From Ardenticatenia bacterium (GTDB taxonomy: Bacteria > Chloroflexota > Anaerolineae > Ardenticatenales > Ardenticatenaceae), in the NCBI GenBank assembly GCA_030949995.1, contig JAUZRY010000026.1:1-53493 (forward strand): a stretch of DNA of 53,493 nt, read 5' to 3'. Under the pieces are notes generated by a model, which was not told where the DNA came from, did no database searches, and saw only the letters and a program-made list of their open reading frames with translations. Below, piece by piece: positions 8,907 through 16,823 of the stretch (its first letter is position 1; every line of letters begins with the position of its first letter). The translations under genes and the position numbers were made by a program.

Positions 8907-8934
8907 ATTATACCGGATGATGGGGGAGGGACAA
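8907..8934 (-). promoter_or_regulatory. Promoter of the paa-type operon
   Basis: Read on the minus strand: TTGTCC (8929-8934), 16-base spacer, then a perfect TATAAT (8907-8912), 74 bases before the EthD start. No obvious operator palindrome was seen beside it. Confidence 0.5.
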
Positions 8935-8976
8935 AAATTGTAGGGAGTGTGAGACATCTCGGCCAGAAGGCACATG

Positions 8977-9010
8977 CCAAGGGGGCGTGGCCTTGGCCAC
9001 GCCCCCTTGG
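8977..9010 (-). terminator. 16-bp perfect hairpin after the surface-protein gene
   Basis: CCAAGGGGGCGTGGCC (8977-8992) is followed by a 2-base gap and its exact reverse complement (8995-9010). It lies 24 bases past the stop of the surface-protein gene and before the promoter of the next operon. No T-run follows, so it is probably a strong structural 3' end rather than a classical intrinsic terminator. Confidence 0.55.
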
Positions 9011-9033
9011 TGCTCGGTCGTCCTGTGTGGAGG

Positions 9034-10627
9034 TCACTGGCGGCGTGCCGCTCGCGCGGTAATGGCTGTCAGTCCAATAATGGCCACGCCCAGAAGGCCG
9101 GCGGCCAAGGTCACAAGGCGGTTGGTGGGAGTGAAAATGACGCCGCTGAAGCTCTCTAATGTTACGGCTGTCGGATCCGCACCACCTGTTGTTCCTGCGA
9201 CGATCGGCGTGCCGTTAAGCTCGGCAGGAGAGGCGGTGGTCCAAATCAGCGTGCGGGTACTAAAATCGCTGGATATGGATTCACCACCAACATCGCCGAC
9301 GCTATCCCAGCAAGCCGGATTGGCGTCAGGCGATGGTCCGGCTGCACATGTGGCAAAATTGGGGGTATTGTCGAGCGTGGCAAACACGAAGAGCTTGACG
9401 TTGGTCAACGGGACGTCACAGGCGTCGATGGCATCAACAGGGACAGTGACTTTCCAATCTCCTGAGCCATTGAGCACGAAGAAGTCATAGTAGTCGGAAC
9501 AGACTTGGGATGAGTAGGGGAAGACACCTTGATCAAAGGGGATGGCTGCGTTTCCGTGGCTGACAATAATGCCGGTGCCGGTGCTTCCGGGTTGAGGCTC
9601 TAGAGCGGCAGCACCTAAAGCCCCTTCCCCCCAAGACACAACAGGAGCGCCGAGGCGTTTGTCCCAATCAGCCGTTGAGACGCCGCTTGGCTGGGAAGTG
9701 TATTGTCCCCACCAATTGTATGGTGCTGTAACTGTTCCCGTTCCTCCTAGAGGGGTGGAAAAGTTTTCGAAATTGTTGGCGTAGGCAGTCACCGTTCCTG
9801 AGCCGTTGTTGGTGATCGCGATACTCCCTCCTCCGTTAATGGTGGTGCCACGGATGGTCACATTCCCACTGGATACAGTCACAGTTCCTATTTTTGCTGC
9901 CTAGGGAGTTAAGCCTTCCACTGTGCCATTTCTTCCGATTGAGGATGATGTGCTGCTGAAATCGCCCAGTTACACACATCGGCTGCGCCATCAGCCACCG
10001 ATAGACCAGCGCGCTCCTCTTGTAGGATCCGTGAGCGCTGTGTAACAAGGTGTATTGCCACCACAACTTCCGCTGCTGTCCGCATGGGGCTCGTGATGGT
10101 TCCGGGGAGCACCGCTATAGTCCCCCGCCTGTTGAGGAGCGTGTGACACATGATGTGGATCCGATGCAGTTGTACAGTCGCTGCCTTCGTGGACTACCCC
10201 AGTGTGCTTAAGGAGTACCTTGGGGAGCACCATGGACTGAGATCAACGCTGAACGTGAATGTGCCGCCGAACGGAGCAAAATCATTCCTGTAAAATTGGG
10301 TGTCTTCATAGCCGGCCTCGTCAGGACAGCCGTTGTGGTTCCTAGCACATCCCGACGTTGGATTTTCCAACGTGTAGTTACCTGACAATCCAGTGGGCAC
10401 GTAGATGCAGACGGCTACCCAGTCTTGTTGCTCAATGTGTATTCAACGGAAATGGTGCTCGTTTGACCTGGGTACACTGAGCTGGGAGAGAGCGTGAGGG
10501 CGTTGATAGCGAAGGGCCTGGTGAAGACGTTGTCTACGACAGGATCTTGAGCGTAGGCAGGTTGCAATTGCAAAAGCCACAGAACACTTATAAGGATTGA
10601 TACCATAATTGCTTTTATAATATTCAT
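9034..10627 (-). pseudogene. Secreted beta-helix surface protein with C-terminal anchor, frame broken about five times
   Basis: The N-terminus (ATG 10627) is a clear Sec signal peptide, MNIIKAIMVSILISVLW with cleavage likely after AYA, followed by a probable beta-sandwich (FAINALTLSPSSVYPGQTS). The last 280 residues (9034-9882) are intact: repeats such as SSGNVTIRGTTINGGGSIAI, an NWWG motif typical of right-handed parallel beta-helices, and a final hydrophobic helix plus basic tail (LVTLAAGLLGVAIIGL...ARRQ). Between them, plausible coding changes frame near 10420, 10235, 10040 and 9985, and an in-frame TAG stands near 9901. This lesion density is higher than in neighbouring genes, so it may be a true decaying gene or a badly resolved repeat. 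It follows sigma and anti-sigma genes and is a natural target of that sigma factor. Confidence 0.6.
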
Positions 10628-10706
10628 GATAACTCCTCCCTTCATCTTTGCTAACATCAATGGCTTTACAGATGAAATCTGCAAGCATATTGCTCGCAAG
10701 AAGAGC

Positions 10707-11402
10707 TCAGGAGAGAAGTGGCCACATGGGCAGGCGTTGCCAGATAATTATCCACCGTGTGATTATCCACCCACTAATAAGGCTCACTACTACGATGATC
10801 GTTTGATATCCCCAAATACGATCAGCCCGTTCGGCCACTGTCTGCTCCCAGACGACATGGCCGGCTTGGTCTATGAACTCAACACGGTAGACGTAGGTGC
10901 GGCCTGGGCGCACGAAGGGATCCACGAAGGTGCCTTGTCGCCAGTCAGGCGAAAGGGAGAGAGAGGCGAGGAGACGGGCGTGCCCGTCTTCGGACACACG
11001 CCATACACGGGCTTGTGTGGGGTTTGAAGAGTGAACGTACCAGCGCAACACGATACCGGGCTGGAAAGTAGCCCACAGGAAGAGGGCAAACAGGAGCGTG
11101 AACAGAGCGCTCCACGCCCACGTCAGCCACCGGGGCCAGGGCCTGAGTGCCGTCGGAAGGTGGGCTTGGATGCGAGCCCACACGTGGTCCGGTGGTCTAT
11201 GGGGTGGGCGGGCGCGCATGGCGCGGTGCAGGTGGCGCAAGGCGTCCACCTCGGCTCGTGCGTGAGGGTGGCGAGCCAGCCAAGCGTCCACCACTGCCCG
11301 CTCGTCCTCGTTGAGCGTGCCGTTCACGTACCAAGGGAACAACGCCCGTACACCCTGGTTCTGGGGAGAAGCTCCGTTGTCTGTTGCTCGAGTAATGTCC
11401 AC
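10707..11402 (-). CDS. Membrane-bound anti-sigma factor
   Basis: A 231-residue protein starting 18 bases after the sigma gene. The cytoplasmic N-terminus (ALFPWYVNGTLNEDERAVVDAWL, then HPHARAEVDALRHLHRAM) is the helical anti-sigma-domain pattern; the zinc-binding HxxxCxxC is absent, so it would be a zinc-free type. A transmembrane helix follows near residues 92-113 (LTWAWSALFTLLFALFLW), then an extracytoplasmic beta-rich part resembling a fibronectin-like fold (RPGRTYVYRVEFIDQAG), and a second helix near the C-terminus. It probably holds the ECF sigma factor at the membrane until an envelope signal frees it. GTG 11402 is the start used. Confidence 0.75.
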   Translation of the reverse strand: MDITRATDNGASPQNQGVRALFPWYVNGTLNEDERAVVDAWLARHPHARAEVDALRHLHRAMRARPPHRPPDHVWARIQAHLPTALRPWPRWLTWAWSALFTLLFALFLWATFQPGIVLRWYVHSSNPTQARVWRVSEDGHARLLASLSLSPDWRQGTFVDPFVRPGRTYVYRVEFIDQAGHVVWEQTVAERADRIWGYQTIIVVVSLISGWIITRWIIIWQRLPMWPLLS

Positions 11403-11420
11403 TGTACACTTTCTCCGGCG

Positions 11421-11957
11421 CTATCTTTGGTCCTCAGTGGCCACATCGCGCAACAGGTGGCGCAGCAGGCGCAGGGCATAGCTTACTCGGCTCTTCACTG
11501 TGCCCACAGGGCACCCCAACACAGTGGCGACCTCGGCGTAGGAGAGTTCCTGGCCGAAGACGAGCTCAATCACCGCACGCTGGTGGGGCGGCAGGTGTTC
11601 GAGCGCTTCGCCTAAGCGTGCGATGTTCCAAGCGCTCATCCCCCACTCTTCAACATCGTGCTCGGACGAGAGGGTTGGGCTTAACGGCACGGTGGGACGC
11701 TGTTGCCGGAGCCAGGAAACTGCCTTGTTGTGGGCAATACGGAACACCCACGTTTTCACGCTAGAGGCACCTCGAAATCGAGCTGCCTCCTGCCAAACAG
11801 CAAGGAAGACTTCTTGCAACAGGTCCTCGGCCGTTCCGGTGTTGCCAACCAGGCGGAGCAAGTACGTGTACACAGCCGGACTTAGAGCCGCGTACAGGTC
11901 GGCAAATGCGCTCCGATCTCCGGTGGCCACACGGCAAATGAGGTGCTCTTCGCTCAT
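11421..11957 (-). CDS. ECF-type RNA polymerase sigma factor
   Basis: A 178-residue sigma-70-family factor of the extracytoplasmic-function group. Region 2 includes AFADLYAALSPAVYTYLLRL and AEDLLQEVFLAVWQEAARFRG, with WVFRIAHNKAVSWLR just after. Region 4 is LEHLPPHQRAVIELVFGQELSYAEVATVLGCPVGTVKSR, a helix-turn-helix. No C-terminal extension is present. It is paired with the membrane anti-sigma gene directly downstream and a secreted protein after that, a standard arrangement for envelope-responsive regulation. Confidence 0.9.
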   Translation of the reverse strand: MSEEHLICRVATGDRSAFADLYAALSPAVYTYLLRLVGNTGTAEDLLQEVFLAVWQEAARFRGASSVKTWVFRIAHNKAVSWLRQQRPTVPLSPTLSSEHDVEEWGMSAWNIARLGEALEHLPPHQRAVIELVFGQELSYAEVATVLGCPVGTVKSRVSYALRLLRHLLRDVATEDQR

Positions 11958-12329
11958 TGTGCGTCACTTATATAGTCGCACGTGCTTGCCGTGTGGTTCA
12001 AAAAAAGTAGGTTACCACCCGCTGTCCGGTGAGCTTGGTCCTATTCTACTTGAGAAGAGGGGAGAGGACAAGGGTACTTCCGTACTTGACACTCAATGTC
12101 ATTAGTCCGGATGCCAAGTGTCCATCGCACGCGGATTGGCTCTGAGCAGTGTCGAGCAGCCATGACCACGCGGTTTGCTCCTCTTGCTGAGCAGCGTACA
12201 ATCTGTACACCGCCTCGCGCCCCAAGCGGTATGCTAGGAGCTCCTGTGAGCAGTGTGTGGGAACGTATTCGCCCTGAGTGGCGTCCTCAGGGTGATTGTG
12301 ATCTTCTGTGAAAACTGGGTGAGAAGACC
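11958..12329. other. 372-base intergenic region between divergent operons
   Basis: It separates the divergent sigma-factor and thioredoxin operons. I see one candidate plus-strand promoter (12175-12202) and an imperfect inverted repeat (GACACT near 12088 with AGTGTC near 12117). Open frames here lack family resemblance and ribosome sites. No RNA gene was recognised. Confidence 0.5.
12175..12202 (+). promoter_or_regulatory. Candidate promoter of the thioredoxin-fold operon
   Basis: TTGCTC (12175-12180), 16-base spacer, TACAAT (12197-12202), about 128 bases before the TlpA-like gene. Moderate match only. Confidence 0.35.
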
Positions 12330-12923
12330 ATGCGCAACCTCTGGCCATGGCCATCCGTATCGATAACCAAACTGTGGGTGATGGCGTGGATGTTGTTCGG
12401 GACAGGGGTGATGTTGGCCGGGTGTGCGGCGTGGATCTCGTCGCCGCTCACACTGATCGGCCGGACCGAGCCGCCAACACAAGTGCAGGAGAACGAGCCC
12501 AAGCACCCCTTGGTAGGTACTCCGGTTCCCTCGGCAACCGTTGTTCGGCTGGAGGATGGTGAAGAGGTGGCATTGTCCGGCGTGGGTGCCGGGCAGGTGC
12601 GGCTTGTGAACTTTTGGGCCACGTGGTGTCCTCCTTGTAAGGAGGAGATGCCGGAGCTAGAAGCGCTTTATCAATCAGGCCTGCTCGTCATCGGTTTGGA
12701 TTTGGATGAACCACCTGAGTTGGTTTCAGATTTTGTGGCCGAGATCGGCATTACGTATCCTGTCTACATTTTTCCACAGGACGATGCTGTGCCCATCTAT
12801 CGCCTGTTGGGTATACCTACCACGTGGCTGGTGGGTGCTGATGACACGATCCAGGAGGTGTGGGTGGGCAAGATTACCCGCCAGGATGTCCAAGACGCTT
12901 TGAAGTCCTTGGAGGAAGACTAA
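12330..12923 (+). CDS. TlpA-like thioredoxin-family lipoprotein
   Basis: A 197-residue protein with an N-terminal hydrophobic signal ending in the lipobox LAGC (Cys32), so it is likely lipid-anchored outside the membrane. The thioredoxin domain begins near residue 60. Its redox motif is VNFWATWCPPC (Cys100, Cys103), followed by the cis-Pro segment GIPTTWLVG. This is the TlpA/ResA type of membrane-facing disulfide reductase, often serving cytochrome c or envelope proteins. Its stop codon TAA overlaps the ATG of the next gene (TAATG), so the two are translationally coupled. Confidence 0.87.
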   Translation: MRNLWPWPSVSITKLWVMAWMLFGTGVMLAGCAAWISSPLTLIGRTEPPTQVQENEPKHPLVGTPVPSATVVRLEDGEEVALSGVGAGQVRLVNFWATWCPPCKEEMPELEALYQSGLLVIGLDLDEPPELVSDFVAEIGITYPVYIFPQDDAVPIYRLLGIPTTWLVGADDTIQEVWVGKITRQDVQDALKSLEED

Positions 12924-13687
12924 TGGCCCTGTTGGATGCGCCCATTCACGCCAATGAGGCGGCATACGAGCGGGTGGTTCGCCGTGCTCCCCTGCCGGTG
13001 GTGGCTGTCTTTTGGCGGCGTGACTGCCCGCCGTGCGAGAAGCTGGACCCCCTGCTCAATCAGTTGGCCCGTGAACACGCGGGTCGGCTTCTCGTCGTGA
13101 AACTCAACGTTGAGGATGCCCCGGAAGCCGCCAAGCGCGAGGGCATTCAGCGTGTGCCCACACTCTTGCTTGTTAAGGATGGAGAGGTGCTGGCCAGAGG
13201 TGAAGGAACTCCACCTGAAAACGTGTTGCGCAGGTGGGTGACCTACTTGGTAGGAGAGCACTCCCATCGTCCCGAGCACCTGCCCACTGGCCCGGCCGTT
13301 CCCCTGGACGGGACAGAGGCGATGCGTCAGCCCCATGTGCCTTCGACCGACCGTTCCCTGGCCCGGCCGGTGCCGGTGACCGATGCCACGTTTGCTGACT
13401 TCGTGCGCTCGGGCGTGGCGTTGGTGGACTTCTGGGCCGATTGGTGTGGGCCGTGCCACATGATCGCGCCGGCTGTGGACGCGTTGGCTCGCGAGTACGC
13501 CGGCCGTGTGCGCGTGGGCAAGCTGAACGTGGACCAGAACCCCCGCACACCGGCCCGGTTTGGCATTCAGGGGATTCCTACGCTGATCATCTTTCGGGAT
13601 GGGCGCCCGGTTCAACGCATTGTGGGCGTGCAGTCGCTGCCGGCATTGCGCCGGTACTTGGACGACGTGTTGGCCGGCATCCGGTGA
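12923..13687 (+). CDS. Double-thioredoxin-domain protein
   Basis: A 254-residue protein with two thioredoxin domains in tandem and no signal peptide, so probably cytoplasmic. Domain 1 (about 1-110) has FWRRDCPPCEKL (Cys35, Cys38) and cis-Pro in QRVPTLLL. After a Pro-rich linker, domain 2 (about 150-254) has the classical DFWADWCGPCHMIAP (Cys175, Cys178) and QGIPTLIIF. Domain 2 looks like normal thioredoxin, while domain 1 has a less usual CPPC active site. The two may pass electrons between them or serve different partners. It is coupled to the TlpA-like gene upstream by a one-base stop/start overlap. Confidence 0.85.
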   Translation: MALLDAPIHANEAAYERVVRRAPLPVVAVFWRRDCPPCEKLDPLLNQLAREHAGRLLVVKLNVEDAPEAAKREGIQRVPTLLLVKDGEVLARGEGTPPENVLRRWVTYLVGEHSHRPEHLPTGPAVPLDGTEAMRQPHVPSTDRSLARPVPVTDATFADFVRSGVALVDFWADWCGPCHMIAPAVDALAREYAGRVRVGKLNVDQNPRTPARFGIQGIPTLIIFRDGRPVQRIVGVQSLPALRRYLDDVLAGIR

Positions 13688-13714
13688 CCTCCCGTCTTGT
13701 CCCAGGAGTTCTCC

Positions 13715-14332
13715 ATGAGCCGAAAGGCAAAGGTGTACCTCACCTTTCTCACAATTTTGGTTTTCCTCTCCCTGAGCACGAATATCCTGATCATTGTTGT
13801 GGCCCAGCGCTTGCAGCAAGGGCTGGCCGAAGGGGGGAAGGTCGCCGTGCAGTCATTGGGCATGGCGGCCAGGCAGCTTGATGATCTGGCGACAAGCACG
13901 ATCTCCATGACGGTGCCCATCAGCGAGGAGCTGGAGATCGCGGTCACAGTGCCTTTCCGTGAGGAGTTGGTGGTGCCCATTGCGACTGTGATCCCCCTGA
14001 ACGCTAACTTGGAGCTCGCCTTTAGTCTAGGGCCGGCGGGCGCTCAGAGCATCGAGGTGCCCATTCAAGCCGAAATTCCCATCAGCCTCACTGTGCCCGT
14101 CAAGATCGACCGCCAGATCCCCGTCTACGCCAAGGTGCCCATCAGCATGGAAATTCCCGTCAGCATTCCGCTGGCCCAAACGCCCTTGGCTACTCAGCTC
14201 TCCTCTTGGGAGGAGATGCTCACCCAACTCAACAACCAACTTTCCCGTTTCATCGCCCAAGACCAGAGGGCACCTGACATTTGGCCTGGCTTCCCTAGCC
14301 TGTTTAGGGCCCTGCTTCCCGGGAACGAGTAA
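13715..14332 (+). CDS. Membrane-anchored protein with Val/Ile-Pro repeats, unknown function
   Basis: I recognise no family. From ATG 13715 (CAGGAG upstream) it gives 205 residues: one N-terminal transmembrane helix (about 7-30), a short helix, then about 110 residues in which a four-residue unit of hydrophobic-Pro-hydrophobic type (TVPI, TVPF, VVPI, VIPL, EVPI, EIPI, TVPV, QIPV, KVPI, EIPV, SIPL) recurs every 8-14 residues, separated by acidic or polar strands. The pattern suggests an extended beta-repeat rod outside the membrane, with a helical tail (QLSSWEEMLTQLNNQLSRF). It follows the double-thioredoxin gene by 27 bases and is probably in the same operon. Confidence 0.7.
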   Translation: MSRKAKVYLTFLTILVFLSLSTNILIIVVAQRLQQGLAEGGKVAVQSLGMAARQLDDLATSTISMTVPISEELEIAVTVPFREELVVPIATVIPLNANLELAFSLGPAGAQSIEVPIQAEIPISLTVPVKIDRQIPVYAKVPISMEIPVSIPLAQTPLATQLSSWEEMLTQLNNQLSRFIAQDQRAPDIWPGFPSLFRALLPGNE

Positions 14333-14403
14333 GAAGAAGGTCACAGGGCGGGCGGGACTCTCCATGGCGCGTCGTTGTGGGAGCAGGATGCACGAGGCGA
14401 GGG

Positions 14404-15482
14404 TTAGGCTGGCAGAAAGAAGAAGGCGATGGCGATAATGAGGTACACCCCGAGAAGCTGAACACCTTCCACCCAATTGCTTTCTCCGTCCTGAGCGATG
14501 AGCGAGGCGATAAGCGTGGCCGCGCCCAAGGCAGCTAACTCGAAGGGGTGAAAGATAACACCAAAGGCTCTGGGCCCAGGACAAGGCTCAGGAGCACGAG
14601 CAGCGGGGCCACCAGGAGGGCGATTTGGGTGGAAGACCCCAACGAGATGGACATGCTCAACTCCATTTGATTCTCTCGGGCCACGGTGATGGCCACCACA
14701 TGTTCAGCCGCGTTGCCCACCAAGGGGATGATGATAATCCCGATGAAGAACTCCGAGATGCCCAGTGTGCTTACCGTGTGTTCTACCACGCCCACTAAGA
14801 TCTCGCTCAGCCAGGCGATCAAAGCCGTGGCCAGCGCCAGCACCACCAATGCCGTGCGCACGCTCCAACGGGCACGCTCGGCATCCCCTTCACCTGTGCC
14901 GTGGGCCTGTGCGCTTGAGGAGGCGGGGTGAAGCGAATAGAGGAGGTTGAGCGCGTACACGGCTAACATAATGATGGCCACGCCAACGCTCAGCCACTGG
15001 ACGGCCTCGTGATCGGGCTCAATGGCTTGGGCGAAGAGGGAAGGAATGGCCAAGGCGATGATGGCCAAGGTCATCTGGGAGGCGGCCAAGCCTGCGTGCG
15101 TGCGGTCGAAGCGTTGGACGCCATGTTTCAGCCCGCCTAACACGATGGCTCCCCCCATGATGAGCAACAGGTTGCCCAGAATGGAACCGGTGATGGAGGC
15201 CTTGACCAACTCCAGCAGGCCGGCACGAATGGCCACCACGGTAATGATGAGTTCAGCCGCGTTTCCCAACGTGGCGTTGAGCAAGCCCCCTATCCGTGGC
15301 CCCGTGTGCACAGCCAACTCCTCCGTGGCGTCCCCGATCAGCTTGGCTAGGGGCACAATGCCGAGCACACTGAGGGCAAAGATCACCACCTCATTGGCCC
15401 CTGTGAACTCGGCCAACAGGGCCAACACTGTGAAGACGAGCATGGCGTACACAGGGTGGAGAACGGCGCGCACCACACTCAC
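14404..15482 (-). CDS. cax: Ca2+/H+ antiporter (CaCA family), frame interrupted near the 3' end
   Basis: A cation/proton exchanger of about 359 residues after repair. The two inverted repeats carry the paired alpha motifs GNAAELIITVVAIRAG and GNAAEHVVAITVAREN, each with the acidic residue used for Ca2+ and H+ exchange, in about 11 membrane helices with an acidic central loop (SSSAQAHGTGEGDAE). The frame read from ATG 15482 stops early, but one base added near 14549-14551 continues into FHPFELAALGAATLIASLI and ends at 14404, the normal family C-terminus. It likely exports Ca2+ at the cell membrane. Its start overlaps the stop of the upstream DGK-like gene by four bases. Confidence 0.85.
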
Positions 15483-16429
15483 TCGAGTTCACCTCCCAAA
15501 GTGGTCCGTTGGGCGCGAAGGCGGGCGGCCGTCTCAGGAGGAACGATGGCACGGAGGCTGGCCGGCACCACGCGGAAGCTCATGGGCGTCTCACCAGCAG
15601 GTTCCCCGTCCACCTGCACGGGCAAGGGATGAGATGCAGTGATCTCCACCGTGCTGCCCACGCAGCGGTGGATCGTCGGCGGGCGCACGCGCCACCCCAC
15701 CACAACCGGAATGAGGGCGACTAAAAGGCTGAACCACCCACGCCCTTCCAGAACTGTGATGTTGAATTTCCCGTCCACAAACGAGGCGTCTGGGGCCAAG
15801 GGCAGGCCGGCGTAGAGCTTGGTGTTACTCACTGTGACCAACACCACTCGCCGTTCGTAGACTGTGCCGTCGATCACCAAGCGGGCCACGCTGCCGTGAT
15901 AGCGGGGAAGCTCTTGGATCGCGCGCCACACGTAGGCCAAGCCCCCCAAGCGTTCCTTAATGGGGCGGTCCACCAAGCGGGTGATTAACGCGTCGAAGCC
16001 CACACCGGCTAACAGTAGAAAGTATCGTGAACCCGCTAAGCCCGTGTCCACAGCCACTGTCTCCCCATGCACCAACACCTCAGCAGCCCGCTTGAGATTC
16101 TGGTGAAAGAGCACAGGCGCGGTTGCGACTCCGATTTCAATGCTCCACAGATTTGCCGTGCCCACGGGCAGCACGCCGAAGCGTACCGGGGTGCCCACCA
16201 GTGGCTGGATGGCCTCGTTGATTGTTCCGTCGCCCCCGGCCGCCACCACCACATCCGCGCCGGCTTGAACGGCTTCACGGGCCAAAACTGTGGCCGATCG
16301 GGTTGGCGTGGTCTCACGCCACGTAATGGTCCACCCCTGCTCTGCCAAATATCCGGCAGCGGCCCTCAGCTCCTCACGCTGCTCGGCTGTGGAGCCGGCC
16401 ACTGGATTGACAATAAGAAATGCCTTCAT
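15479..16429 (-). CDS. Diacylglycerol kinase-family (YegS/BmrU-like) lipid kinase
   Basis: A 316-residue protein starting MKAFLIVNPVAGS, the usual opening of the DAGK catalytic domain. The nucleotide-binding GGDGTINEA lies at residues 65-73 and is followed by LPVGTANLWSIEIG. A beta-rich C-terminal domain ends in LPVQVDGEPAGETPMSFRV. These proteins phosphorylate diacylglycerol, sphingoid or related lipids at the membrane; the substrate cannot be read here. The start is ATG 16429; the frame runs further upstream, but that part crosses the tRNA gene and terminator and is not coding. It overlaps the antiporter gene by four bases. Confidence 0.87.
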   Translation of the reverse strand: MKAFLIVNPVAGSTAEQREELRAAAGYLAEQGWTITWRETTPTRSATVLAREAVQAGADVVVAAGGDGTINEAIQPLVGTPVRFGVLPVGTANLWSIEIGVATAPVLFHQNLKRAAEVLVHGETVAVDTGLAGSRYFLLLAGVGFDALITRLVDRPIKERLGGLAYVWRAIQELPRYHGSVARLVIDGTVYERRVVLVTVSNTKLYAGLPLAPDASFVDGKFNITVLEGRGWFSLLVALIPVVVGWRVRPPTIHRCVGSTVEITASHPLPVQVDGEPAGETPMSFRVVPASLRAIVPPETAARLRAQRTTLGGELE

Positions 16430-16444
16430 CACCCCACTGCCAGG

Positions 16445-16472
16445 AAAAAGGGCGGGGCACTTTGCCCCGCCC
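16445..16472 (-). terminator. Intrinsic terminator after tRNA-Ser
   Basis: A ten-base-pair perfect stem (16450-16459 with 16463-16472, loop of three) followed on the minus strand by five T (16445-16449). It ends the tRNA transcript four bases past the tRNA and lies only 16 bases before the DGK-like start codon. Confidence 0.85.
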
Positions 16473-16473
16473 A

Positions 16474-16566
<93 letters not shown>

Positions 16567-16664
16567 ACACGAAGATACACGTCCAGATTCTACTGGTATT
16601 TCGCCGTCGCGCAAATCCAGAATGCCCTCCCATCTGCTCGAGCCCTGTTTGTGAAAAGTAGAAC

Positions 16665-16693
16665 TTGCCACCTGGGGCACCTTATGTTATAAT
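16665..16693 (+). promoter_or_regulatory. Sigma-70 promoter of the ATP synthase operon
   Basis: TTGCCA (16665-16670), a 17-base spacer and perfect TATAAT (16688-16693). The leader to the atpB start is about 125 bases. The rest of the region back to the tRNA shows no gene. Confidence 0.7.
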
Positions 16694-16823
16694 GCGCCCC
16701 GCCTGCACGAAGGTCATCCTGCGTGCTTGTGGTTGTGTGTGTCTGTTCCCCGCAAATCCAGCTTGTGTGCACGGCAGCGGCAAGGTGGGCTGCCGTCGAC
16801 AACCCGTTGAGGAGGACGTCCCG

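Noticed and set aside
12046-12354. A 102-codon minus-strand frame in the intergenic region
   Set aside because: No ribosome site, no family resemblance, and it overlaps the TlpA-like gene start on the other strand.
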